Shown here: one piece after another, positions 7,112 to 14,122 of the stretch
How the letters are laid out: every line of letters starts with the position of its first letter
Numbering within the stretch: position 1 is the first letter of the stretch
Assembly: GCA_002394165.1 (NCBI GenBank)
Contig: DGTA01000080.1
Span: 1 to 18,228, forward strand
DNA length: 18,228 nt
Direction: 5' to 3'
Origin: Lachnospiraceae bacterium UBA4348
GTDB taxonomy: Bacteria > Bacillota > Clostridia > Lachnospirales > Lachnospiraceae
Position numbers and translations under genes: made by a program
Notes under the pieces: generated by a model
Told to the model about the DNA's origin: nothing
The model's database searches: none
Seen by the model: only the letters and a program-made list of their open reading frames with translations

Positions 7112-7717
7112 TCAGCCAAACAGCTTGCTCAGCAGAGAAGCGGCTTTTTCAGCAGCGGACACTGCCTCTGCAGGAGCTTCTGCAGCTTCCGTCGTCATCT
7201 CTTCTGCGGTCTCAAGAGTTTCAGCTGCTTCGGTAGCGATCTCTTCTACGGACTCAACAGCTTCCTCAACCTCAGTGGCGATTTCTTCAACAGACTCACC
7301 AGCCTCGGATACCAGCTCTTCAACAGTCTCAGCTGCTTCGGTAGCAAGCTCTTCAGCAGCACCAGCGGCAGCACCGGCCATCTCAGCTACGGACTCAACG
7401 CCCTCGCTGGCAGCTTCCATTGCTTCGGTCGCAGTCTCTTCTACTGTCTCGGCAGCTTCACTGGCGATCTCTTCTACGCTCTCAGCAGCCTCGGTGGTCA
7501 TCTCTTCGACCGTCTCAGCGGCTTCACTGACAGCTTCTTCAATGGCTGCAGCTGCTTCTGTCTCAGGAGCGGCGGCCTCTGTGGTCGCAGCTTCTGTCGT
7601 CTGTGCCTGTGTTTCAGCCTGCGTGGGAGCTTCCGTTTCTTTCTTCTTCGCACATCCGGAAGCTACTACCGCGACCATAACAACACTCAGAACCAGTGCC
7701 CATACTTTACTTCTCAA
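7112..7717 (-). CDS. Highly acidic helical-repeat lipoprotein, function unknown
   Basis: Predicted cell-surface lipoprotein of 201 residues. A short signal peptide (RSK, then a hydrophobic run from residue 5) ends in VVASGC with C22 as the lipidation site, then KKK. Residues 27-190 contain no Lys, Arg, His or Asp, being almost entirely Glu, Ala, Thr, Ser and Val. Residues 27-58 form a Thr/Gln/Pro spacer; 64-186 are 11-residue units of the type (S/T)EAAE(T/S)VEE, some lengthened to 14 or 18; the tail is AEKAASLLSKLFG. The expected structure is a long amphipathic helix standing off the membrane. Start: TTG at 7717, because AGGAGG lies 8 nt before it and the signal peptide begins there; the longer frame from 7783 runs through the promoter. 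Monocistronic, with its own promoter and terminator. I do not recognise a named family. Confidence 0.85.
   Translation of the reverse strand: MRSKVWALVLSVVMVAVVASGCAKKKETEAPTQAETQAQTTEAATTEAAAPETEAAAAIEEAVSEAAETVEEMTTEAAESVEEIASEAAETVEETATEAMEAASEGVESVAEMAGAAAGAAEELATEAAETVEELVSEAGESVEEIATEVEEAVESVEEIATEAAETLETAEEMTTEAAEAPAEAVSAAEKAASLLSKLFG
7160..7528 (-). repeat. Hendecad-coding repeat tract in the lipoprotein gene
   Basis: Encodes residues 64-186. Units begin at residues 64, 75, 86, 97, 126, 137, 148, 162 and 176; most are 33 nt (11 codons), two are 42 nt, and the unit from 97 spans 11 plus 18 codons. Lengths of 11, 14 and 18 residues are all near whole numbers of helical turns, so helix phase is kept across the insertions. 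Copies vary at the DNA level, so this is an old, drifted tandem array. Confidence 0.75.
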
Positions 7718-7731
7718 TTTAGTTTCCTCCT
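7715..7731 (-). promoter_or_regulatory. Ribosome site fixing a TTG start
   Basis: AGGAGG (7726-7731, minus strand) is 8 nt from TTG (7715-7717), which directly precedes the signal peptide. No ATG or GTG is suitably placed nearby. Confidence 0.8.
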
Positions 7732-7754
7732 TTCGAGCACACAAAGATAATAGA

Positions 7755-7783
7755 ATTATAAGTCCAGTTGAACAATTTTTCAA
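7755..7783 (-). promoter_or_regulatory. Promoter of the acidic lipoprotein gene
   Basis: TTGAAA (7778-7783) and a perfect TATAAT (7755-7760) are spaced by 17 nt on the minus strand. The predicted start lies about 30 nt before the TTG codon. It begins just past the MBL hydrolase gene, so the lipoprotein can be made independently. Confidence 0.8.
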
Positions 7784-7799
7784 TCACTAAATCCTTTTC

Positions 7800-8447
7800 T
7801 TAGAAAAGTTTTCCTGTGACTGTGATGTCCGGCAGGACTCGCTTTCTGAACTCCTCTTCATCCGCCCGGCTTCCCACGATACTGCCGTAATGAGTGGGGA
7901 TACAGACGGAGGGCCGGATGCAGTTGACGGCCGCGGCCGCGTCCTTCGCGTTCATCGTGAATTTCCCGCCGATCGGCACAAGCGCAATGTCACACTTTAC
8001 CGCTTTGACTTCCTTTACAGCATCGGTATCTCCTGCCACATAGATCCTCACGCCGTCTATGGTCACGATGTACCCGACCCAGCCTTTCCTGCGGGGATGG
8101 AAGGGTTTGAGGGTATTATAGGCCGGTACTGCTTCCGCTGCGATGCCTCCCGCTTCCTTCTTTTCTCCCGGCGAAAACAGGACTGTCCTTCCGGCCGGGA
8201 TCCCGGCGGAGCCCAGCTGACCGCTCATGGATGCGGGAGCTGCAAGGACCGTATCATCCCTGCAGATGTTCCGGATGCTTTCCGGATCGAAGTGATCCCC
8301 GTGTTCATGGGTGATAAAGATCACATCGGCATCATGCGCAGCACTGCGGATCTCGATCGGATCGAAATAAACGACTTTATCCGCCCCGATCCGAATGCTG
8401 CTCTGGGTATTGACGCTGATCGCATTCACCAGTTCATTCTGATTCAT
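7800..8447 (-). CDS. MBL-fold metal-dependent hydrolase
   Basis: Cytosolic metallo-beta-lactamase-fold protein of 215 residues, in the short UlaG/YtnP-like class; the substrate cannot be told from sequence. Metal ligands are visible: THEHGDH at 46-52 (H47, H49, D51, H52), D140 in VAGDTD and H186 in IPTHYGS. A histidine equivalent to the third site of longer members is less clear. AGGAGG lies 7 nt before the ATG and overlaps the yvcK stop, which is 12 nt upstream, so the gene is probably co-transcribed and coupled with yvcK. Its TAA stop sits in the loop of a small 6-bp inverted repeat (7794-7808), too weak to call a terminator. Confidence 0.9.
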   Translation of the reverse strand: MNQNELVNAISVNTQSSIRIGADKVVYFDPIEIRSAAHDADVIFITHEHGDHFDPESIRNICRDDTVLAAPASMSGQLGSAGIPAGRTVLFSPGEKKEAGGIAAEAVPAYNTLKPFHPRRKGWVGYIVTIDGVRIYVAGDTDAVKEVKAVKCDIALVPIGGKFTMNAKDAAAAVNCIRPSVCIPTHYGSIVGSRADEEEFRKRVLPDITVTGKLF

Positions 8448-8459
8448 ACGCGTTCCTCC

Positions 8460-9407
8460 TCACACGTTTTCCATCAGGAAGCTGAATATCAGGTAAGCCG
8501 TCTTCAGCGCATTGTGCCGGATCGATCCGTTCTCAATGGCGAAGATATCTCCCTCAATGATCCGGGTACCCAGCCTTTCAAGCCTTTCCCTGTCCAGTCC
8601 GACCAGTGTCTTTCCCTCCAGTTCAAGGTATTTGGCGGTGACAGCCGGATCGACCAGGCCATTGTTTGCCACAACCAGTCCGATGGACCGGCGGCCTAGA
8701 TACCTGTTCAGGACGGCCACGTGATCGCTCACGTTGTAGCCATCCGTCTCACCCGGCTGGGTCACCAGGTTGGAGACATACATCAAAGGCGCATGAGTCC
8801 TGACCAGTGCGTCTCTCACCTGATCCGCGAGCAGGTGCGGAAGGATGCTCGTGTATAGGCTTCCGGGGCTGAATATGATCAGGTCCGCGTCCATGATATG
8901 ATCCGTCACTTCATTGCTCACACGGATATCGTGATCATAGGCCAGACGGCGGATATGCCTGATGTTCGCGCTGACCTCCTCCTCGCCGAAATACTCACGG
9001 TCAGAGCTTTTTCCGACCAGTTCCACCTTTTCTTCCGTAAGCGGAAGAACCGTGCCTTTTACCTCCAGCAGCGAGCACATATAACGCGCCGCCTCCGAAA
9101 GGCTGCCCTTTAAGTCGATCAGCGCCGCCAGCAGGATGTTCCGGACAGGATGATTCTCCAGCGACCCGGCCTTGGAAAAGCGGTAGGACATCAGGTGGAT
9201 GAAATCCTCGTCGGCATTAGCCATCGCCAGCAGGACTTTTCCGATATCTCCCACAGCCGGAATATCAAGCTCCTCCTTGAGTTTTCCGGTGCTGCTGCCA
9301 TTGTCGGTCACCGTAATGACGGTCGTCACATCAACGGGAAAGAGTTTCAGTCCGGAGAGCAGACAGGACAGCCCCGTTCCGCCGCCGAATACAGTGATCT
9401 TCTTCAT
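8460..9407 (-). CDS. yvcK: YvcK/GlmR-type UDP-GlcNAc-binding regulator (CofD-like)
   Basis: Gluconeogenesis factor family; in Bacillus, YvcK (GlmR) binds UDP-GlcNAc and stimulates GlmS, linking carbon source to cell-wall precursor supply. The 315-residue length matches. Motifs: FGGGTGLSCLLSGL (7-20), TVTDNGSSTGKLKEELDIP (33-51), AVGDIGKVLLAMA (51-63), NHPVRNILLAALIDLKGS, and SPGSLYTSILPHLL. The MMKK start gives two ATGs; I prefer 9407, since GAGGG is 7 nt before it and only 4 nt before 9410. The usual Firmicutes neighbours rapZ and whiA are absent on both sides here; instead an MBL hydrolase follows. CofD itself is excluded because no coenzyme F420 genes are nearby and YvcK features dominate. 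Confidence 0.92.
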   Translation of the reverse strand: MKKITVFGGGTGLSCLLSGLKLFPVDVTTVITVTDNGSSTGKLKEELDIPAVGDIGKVLLAMANADEDFIHLMSYRFSKAGSLENHPVRNILLAALIDLKGSLSEAARYMCSLLEVKGTVLPLTEEKVELVGKSSDREYFGEEEVSANIRHIRRLAYDHDIRVSNEVTDHIMDADLIIFSPGSLYTSILPHLLADQVRDALVRTHAPLMYVSNLVTQPGETDGYNVSDHVAVLNRYLGRRSIGLVVANNGLVDPAVTAKYLELEGKTLVGLDRERLERLGTRIIEGDIFAIENGSIRHNALKTAYLIFSFLMENV

Positions 9408-9455
9408 CATTTGGCCCTCTTTTCATTGAATATTGATGAGTCATCATGTAAAGTG

Positions 9456-9494
9456 ATAGTGAGAGAGAATAAATACTTACTCCCTCCTCACTAT
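9456..9494 (-). promoter_or_regulatory. Long inverted repeat downstream of the yvcK -10 box
   Basis: On the minus strand ATAGTGAG, a bulged G, then AGGGAGTAA pair with TTATTCTCT and CTCACTAT around a GTAT loop: 17 pairs including two G-U. The first 2 bases overlap the -10 box, so the 5' arm is only partly transcribed. It could be a DNA operator or a leader hairpin. The rest of the 9408-9587 divergent region shows no convincing rightward promoter. Confidence 0.5.
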
Positions 9495-9520
9495 TATAGA
9501 TAAATGCTTCGAACAATCAA
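9493..9520 (-). promoter_or_regulatory. Putative promoter of yvcK
   Basis: TTGATT (9515-9520) and a perfect TATAAT (9493-9498) with a 16-nt spacer on the minus strand, giving a leader of roughly 80 nt. The -35 box is weaker than in the other promoters here. Confidence 0.6.
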
Positions 9521-9587
9521 TCATTTTCTTTCTTTATCTGACATATTTTGCAGCCTTGAATCATATACTCAGAAAGGAGTATGCTCT

Positions 9588-10997
9588 ATGAAAAGACTGA
9601 TCTGTACGCTCGCTTTTATCGTGTCCGCCTCTGCCGCCTGCGCGGCCTCGGAGATCCCGGCCGTCTACGATATCACCGCCTCCTCCACTCTGTCCGGCGG
9701 TGACTACGACAGCTGGAACCTGTGGGATTATGAAGAGTCCACTGCCTGGGTGGAGGGCGTTTCCGGAAACGGGATCGGCGAGTACGTCACTTTTACAGTT
9801 CCGGAGGGAACTGTGATCACGGGCGCCCTCATCCGGCCCGGCTACACCAAGAGCCAGGATCTGTTTTTCAAGAATGCGGCTCCGGAAGCGATGCGATTCG
9901 AGGTCGATATGGATGCCCGCAGCGTGGATCTGTCCGACAGCGTGTGGAGCTTCGACGAGTGTTTTGCCGGGATCAGTCTCACCTTCGATCCGCCCCTTAC
10001 CAGCAGCGGCAGCGTGTGGGCGTTCATCGACTCTGCGCGCCCAGGCAGCACCTACGAAGACACCTGCATCAGCGAGCTGAGGCTTTACGGATATACCTCC
10101 GACTCCGGCTATGCCGCTGATCCCTCTTCCCCGGAAGAGACAGATGCAGCCAGCCGTGCCGCCATCACACTGGCAAATATGTGCAGTTCTCTGTACTCCT
10201 GTAATACCGGGCTCAATTACGGGTGGTCTTCAGGGCCCGTAAATACCGATATTACACTGAATGAGCTCACTCCCGGCCAGCGCGCGTTCATGCTCTACTG
10301 GTACCAGTATAATGCGTCCGATCCGCGCATCACTCCCTACGATCAGGAGAGCAACCTCATTACACGGGAGCTGATGGAACAGATCCAGAAGGAACTTTTC
10401 GGGGAGGCTTTGGACAGTGTCTGGCTTGAATATACCGGCCACTACGCCGATTATCAATACGGAGATATCTGGACTTCAGCCTCAACGGGAGATTTCGGCG
10501 ATGCCGGATCCTTCTATTTTGCCAGTCCCGATGATTTCTATCTGGAGGACGGAGCCGGCAGCGTTTCCGGCCCGCTGATGGTCTATTCATCTTCCTCCGG
10601 ACAATATGAAGCAAACGGCCGCTTCCGGGTCTGGTTCGAAGAGAACGACGCCGCTGATGCCGGCTCACCGGAGTCCGTCAGATTCCTGGAACTGGTCGTA
10701 GAGCCGGGTGCCGGACCTTCTTCGGATTCCGGTTACACATCCGATCCCGAATACGGAACCGACACTGTCTACACCAACGACGAGCTCATAGAAAAGGCAC
10801 TCAACTACTGTAAGGCCGAGTTCGGTCACCGACCCGCCTATGCGGACGCTTCCCGGGACGATGACGGCCTGATCAGCCTTCACCTGTACGATATGGGTGA
10901 ATTCAACACTATTACGACCGCATGGCTCAGCGTCAATGAATACGGTATCGGGCACGATGCCGTTATGGGAAATGAGGTCGATCTGAGAAACTATTAA
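9588..10997 (+). CDS. Secreted protein with NADase-type glycan-binding domain
   Basis: Exported protein of 469 residues. Signal peptide at 1-20 (KR, hydrophobic run, ASAACAA). Residues about 24-168 match the NADase-type glycan-binding (discoidin-like) module: ITASSTL, NLWDYEESTAWVEGVSGNGI, GALIRPGYTKSQDLFFKNAA, and a closing SELRLYGY. A low-complexity SDSGYAADP linker leads to a middle region (about 188-372) rich in Tyr and Trp that I do not recognise, then a second SDSGYTSDP linker and a C-terminal module (398-469) with KALNYCKAEFGHRP, SLHLYDM and a closing GNEVDL. The ATG at 9588 has AAAGGAG 8 nt upstream; the frame is open back to 9504, but that lacks a ribosome site and would bury the signal. 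First gene of a three-gene unit. C18 in SAAC could allow lipidation, but the box is imperfect. Confidence 0.85.
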   Translation: MKRLICTLAFIVSASAACAASEIPAVYDITASSTLSGGDYDSWNLWDYEESTAWVEGVSGNGIGEYVTFTVPEGTVITGALIRPGYTKSQDLFFKNAAPEAMRFEVDMDARSVDLSDSVWSFDECFAGISLTFDPPLTSSGSVWAFIDSARPGSTYEDTCISELRLYGYTSDSGYAADPSSPEETDAASRAAITLANMCSSLYSCNTGLNYGWSSGPVNTDITLNELTPGQRAFMLYWYQYNASDPRITPYDQESNLITRELMEQIQKELFGEALDSVWLEYTGHYADYQYGDIWTSASTGDFGDAGSFYFASPDDFYLEDGAGSVSGPLMVYSSSSGQYEANGRFRVWFEENDAADAGSPESVRFLELVVEPGAGPSSDSGYTSDPEYGTDTVYTNDELIEKALNYCKAEFGHRPAYADASRDDDGLISLHLYDMGEFNTITTAWLSVNEYGIGHDAVMGNEVDLRNY

Positions 10998-11015
10998 AAC
11001 CAAGGGAGGAAAAAC

Positions 11016-11648
11016 ATGAGAATCATTACGATCAGCCGACAGTTCGGCAGCGGCGGCAGGGAGCTTGGCAAACGCCTGGCCGATGAACTGGGATTTGACT
11101 ATTACGACCGTGAGATCATTGATACCCTCGCTCAGCGCCAGGGACTTGACCCGGAATATGTCCGCTCCCAGCTCTCCTTTCACGGCTGGCATCAGGTGCC
11201 CCTCACCTATCACAGCAGCTTTACCACCGTCCTGCCGGTCTCTTCTTTAAAGACTCAGATCATGGCCGAGGAACGGGAGATCATCCGTGAGATTCCCGAA
11301 TCCGGGAATGATTTCGTGATCATCGGCCGCAATGCCGACATTATCCTGAATGAATACAGGCCCTTCCGCATGTTCGTCTGCGCGACCCAGGAAGACCGGC
11401 TCGCCAGGTGCATGGAACACGAAAGGAAAAGGCCGGTCGAAGAACAGCTTCCCGAAAAACAGGTTCTTAAGAACATAAAGCGGATCGACAAGGAGCGCAT
11501 CCAGACAAGAGAGATCCTTACCGGAAAAGAGCTTTCAGACATAAGCACCTATGACATGACTGTGAACGCCGGCGGCCGGGATATGAAAAAGCTGGCCCGG
11601 GCGGTGGCGGACTTTGCCCTTCGCTGGTTTGAGGATGACGGCAGATGA
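11016..11648 (+). CDS. Cytidylate kinase-like P-loop protein
   Basis: Cytosolic protein of 210 residues related to nucleoside monophosphate kinases. ITISRQFGSGGRELGKRLA (4-22) is a P-loop in which the usual GKGT is replaced by GGRELG, typical of the cytidylate kinase-like family rather than true Cmk. YYDREII (29-35), FVIIGRNADIIL (100-111), an Arg-rich lid (127-138: RLARCMEHERKR) and RIDKERIQTRE follow. The true substrate of this family is not established. AGGGAGG lies 6 nt before the ATG, 18 nt after the secreted-protein gene; its stop overlaps the MATE start by 4 nt (ATGA), so it is probably coupled to the exporter. Confidence 0.87.
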   Translation: MRIITISRQFGSGGRELGKRLADELGFDYYDREIIDTLAQRQGLDPEYVRSQLSFHGWHQVPLTYHSSFTTVLPVSSLKTQIMAEEREIIREIPESGNDFVIIGRNADIILNEYRPFRMFVCATQEDRLARCMEHERKRPVEEQLPEKQVLKNIKRIDKERIQTREILTGKELSDISTYDMTVNAGGRDMKKLARAVADFALRWFEDDGR

Positions 11649-12988
11649 AAAAACACCTTCACAACAGGGATCTGACTCAGGGAACGATATGGAAAGTTCT
11701 GGTTTTGTTTTTTCTTCCCATCGCTGCAGGAACATGCATCCAGCAGCTGTATAACGCGGTCGACGGTCTAATCGTCGGCCGTTTTGTCGGAACGGCTGCC
11801 CTGGCCAGTGTCGGGGGCAGTTCCACCCAGATCATCAATCTTCTGATCGGCTTTTTTGTTGCCGCCACCGCCGGCTCCTCGGTTATCATTGCCCAGGTTT
11901 ACGGAGCCGGCCGGTATGATGATGTTAAAAATGTCTCGGGGTGCGCGATCAGCGTCTTCGCTCTTCTCGGGCTGGTACTGACCGTTTTCGGAGTGATCGC
12001 TTCCCCGGCCATCCTTGCGCTCCTCAAAACGCCCCCGGAGACGATCCCCGGAGCTTCCCTCTATCTTCGGATCTATTTCCTGGGGGTTCCGTTTATCCTG
12101 GTCCTGAATATGGAGTCAAACATGCTCCGTGCTGTCGGTGATTCCTTCGGGCCCTTCCTTTTCATGATCGTCGGCTGCGTTTCCAACATCATTCTTGATA
12201 TTGTATTCGTCATCAATTTCGGATGGGGAATCGCCGGCGCCGCCATTGCCACCGTGGCCGCACAGGTCATCAACATGGCCCTTCTGACATGGCGGCTGAT
12301 GAGAGCACAGGAAAACTACAGGCTCAGCCTGCGCCATCTGCAGATCCACCGGGTCTACCTGAAAAACATCTTAAAACTCGGGGTCCCTGCCGGTGCACAG
12401 TCGTCCATGTACGCCATCTCCAACATGATCATCCAGATCGGCGTCAATTCGCTGGGCACGGTCGTAGTCGCTTCCTGGGCCATGACTTCCAAGACGGACG
12501 GCATTTTCTGGGCCGTCAGCAATGCCCTCGGGGCGGCGATCACCAGCTTTATCGGCCAGAACCTGGGAGCCGGCAGGACAGACCGGGTACGTGATTGTGT
12601 AAAGCAGGCCCTCGTGCTCGCCGGACTGATCAATCTGTTCTTGTCGGTCGCGATCATGGTGGCTGCCATCCCGCTCCTTCACGTCCTGACAGCCGATGAG
12701 GCCGTCATACACACGACCTTCCGCATGATGACCTACTTCGTCCCGTACTACCTGATCTGGACCGTGATCGAAGTCCTTTCAGCCATCCTGCGCGGAGCAG
12801 GCGATGTTCTGCGCCCGTTCCTCATCATCAGCTTTGGCATCTGCATATTCAGGATCATCTGGATAGTGACCGTATTCCTCCGCTTCCACACCCTGCCGGT
12901 GCTGTGCGTGAGCTATCCCATCTCCTGGGCTTTGACAGCAGCCGCCATGGCCATCTATTTCCGGAAAGGGAAGTGGCTGAAATTATGA
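11645..12988 (+). CDS. MATE family efflux transporter
   Basis: Cation-coupled multidrug/metabolite exporter of 447 residues with about 12 membrane segments. The N-terminal LTQGTIWKVLVLFFLPIAAG, QLYNAVDGLIVGRFVG and AVGDSFGPF patterns are typical, as is the pseudo-twofold repeat: LGVPAGAQSSMYAISNMIIQ (near 241) opens the second half and SAILRGAGDVLRP mirrors MLRAVGDSFGP. Length and motifs are complete. It overlaps the kinase-like gene by 4 nt and ends at the intergenic palindromic element, its TGA forming the first TGACAG copy. The exported substrate is unknown. Confidence 0.94.
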   Translation: MKKHLHNRDLTQGTIWKVLVLFFLPIAAGTCIQQLYNAVDGLIVGRFVGTAALASVGGSSTQIINLLIGFFVAATAGSSVIIAQVYGAGRYDDVKNVSGCAISVFALLGLVLTVFGVIASPAILALLKTPPETIPGASLYLRIYFLGVPFILVLNMESNMLRAVGDSFGPFLFMIVGCVSNIILDIVFVINFGWGIAGAAIATVAAQVINMALLTWRLMRAQENYRLSLRHLQIHRVYLKNILKLGVPAGAQSSMYAISNMIIQIGVNSLGTVVVASWAMTSKTDGIFWAVSNALGAAITSFIGQNLGAGRTDRVRDCVKQALVLAGLINLFLSVAIMVAAIPLLHVLTADEAVIHTTFRMMTYFVPYYLIWTVIEVLSAILRGAGDVLRPFLIISFGICIFRIIWIVTVFLRFHTLPVLCVSYPISWALTAAAMAIYFRKGKWLKL

Positions 12989-13117
12989 CAGTATGACAGG
13001 GGACGGCTCTGTGTCAGCATACGCTGACACAGAGCCGTCCATTTCCGTGCGCGGTGCGCGATGAGCTAGCGAACGCGGTGCGCGCGACTCTCTGTCATTA
13101 CTCTGTCATTACTGTCA
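12986..13117. repeat. Intergenic palindromic element between convergent genes
   Basis: The whole MATE/BMP gap is structured. Left end: TGACAG at 12986-12991 and 12994-12999. Then an 18-bp perfect hairpin (13001-13040), a GC block with GCGGTGCGCG at 13051-13060 and 13075-13084 (24 bp apart), and three inverted copies CTGTCA at 13092-13097, 13103-13108 and 13112-13117. The ends are thus imperfect terminal inverted repeats, as in REP-like or MITE-like elements. No transposase is present. Confidence 0.65.
13001..13040. terminator. Strong hairpin, possible bidirectional terminator
   Basis: GGACGGCTCTGTGTCAGC pairs perfectly with its reverse complement over an ATAC loop (18-bp stem), 13 nt past the MATE stop. 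Neither strand has a U-tract after the stem, so termination may be inefficient or Rho-assisted; the convergent gene arrangement supports a terminating role. Confidence 0.5.
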
Positions 13118-14122
13118 TTATTCAGCCATGAACTCTCCGTCGATCATCTGCTGGATGTAGGTGTTGTATTTCTCCTGCACCTCAGCCGGTACCAGGTCGC
13201 TGATCGCGCCTGCGGAAAGGCCGCCGTTCTGGAGAGAACCGAAGATGGTCTCGCCGCCGAGATCGCCGTTCTCAACGCCTTCCATGGTCACAGCGATCAT
13301 GGCGGAGTTGTCGGTCACCTGGGAGGTGATGATGCACTCGTTCTGGCCAAGGAAATCAGCGGGCTGAGCGATGTCATAGATCTTGACTTCGCCGGCTTCT
13401 TTGTTGGCCTCGTCGATGGCCTGGCGGGCACCGGAGTCAACTGCGGAAGCATCGCCGAAGAATACGTCGGCGCCCTGCTCGATCATGGCTTTTGCAAACT
13501 CGATACCCTTATCGGAAGCATCGAAGGAGCCTGCGTAAACCGGATCAAGAACGGTGATCTCTTTGCCTTCAGCTGCGGCAACAAACTGAGCAGCCTCTGT
13601 GTAGCCGGCATATTTTCCGAGGGTGGTGTCAAGCTCCATACCGCCGATGAAAGCGATCGTGCCAGTCTCGGACATCAGACCTGCCATGGCGCCTGCGATC
13701 CAGCCGATCTGCTGGGCATCGGGAAGCATGGAAGTCACATTGCCGTTGACGGCTTCATCGGGAGTGGTAACCGCACCGTTCAGGAGTGCAAATGCGATAT
13801 CCGGGTAATCCTCGGCTGCCTGGAGGACAGCATCGGTGTACTGGTTGCCGGGTGCGTAGATCATGTCAACGCCGAGCATGCAATAGGATGCGATCGAGTC
13901 ATAGTACTCGTTCTGGCTGATGTTGTCCGTGCACTCGTACTCCCAGCCGCGCTCTTCACAGGCCTGGACCATGGCATTGTAGCAGGCTGTTCCCCAGCCG
14001 CCGTCATTGATGCTGGAATCGCAGATCATGGCGATCTTTTTGGGTGCCTCATCTGCTGCCGCTGCCATCGGAAGGGCACACACTGCCAGTACAGCTGCCG
14101 CTAAAACAATTCCTTTTCTCAT
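13118..14122 (-). CDS. BMP/PnrA-family nucleoside-type ABC substrate-binding protein
   Basis: Extracytoplasmic binding protein, 334 residues, that delivers ligand (purine nucleosides in characterised PnrA/NupN relatives) to the permeases encoded just upstream. Signal peptide 1-23 (MRKG, hydrophobic core, AAAADE). Family signatures: INDGGWGTACYNA (38-50), GADVFFGDASAVDSGARQA (217-235) and ITSQVTDNSAMIA (265-277). The ATG at 14122 has AAGGAGG 8 nt upstream; the frame stays open to 14248, but the extension is Arg-rich and precedes the signal, so I reject it. Odd: C15 lies in LAVC, with Val where lipoboxes have Gly, Ala or Ser, so lipid anchoring is doubtful. Last in the operon, 136 nt after the second permease. 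Confidence 0.92.
   Translation of the reverse strand: MRKGIVLAAAVLAVCALPMAAAADEAPKKIAMICDSSINDGGWGTACYNAMVQACEERGWEYECTDNISQNEYYDSIASYCMLGVDMIYAPGNQYTDAVLQAAEDYPDIAFALLNGAVTTPDEAVNGNVTSMLPDAQQIGWIAGAMAGLMSETGTIAFIGGMELDTTLGKYAGYTEAAQFVAAAEGKEITVLDPVYAGSFDASDKGIEFAKAMIEQGADVFFGDASAVDSGARQAIDEANKEAGEVKIYDIAQPADFLGQNECIITSQVTDNSAMIAVTMEGVENGDLGGETIFGSLQNGGLSAGAISDLVPAEVQEKYNTYIQQMIDGEFMAE

Noticed and set aside
7067..7790. Two long rightward open frames (227 and 238 aa) opposite the acidic lipoprotein gene
   Set aside because: They arise because Glu/Ala/Ser codons of the repeat read as Ser/Cys/Leu-rich frames on the other strand. They have no ribosome site, cross the lipoprotein terminator and promoter, and give low-complexity protein.
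9538..9569. CTGACA and TATACT as a promoter for the rightward operon
   Set aside because: The spacer is 20 nt and the start would fall inside the ribosome site of the secreted-protein gene.
13092..13120. Short CTGTCATTA tandem copies as a CRISPR remnant
   Set aside because: Units are only about 9-11 nt with no spacers of regular length; they fit the terminal repeats of the palindromic element.
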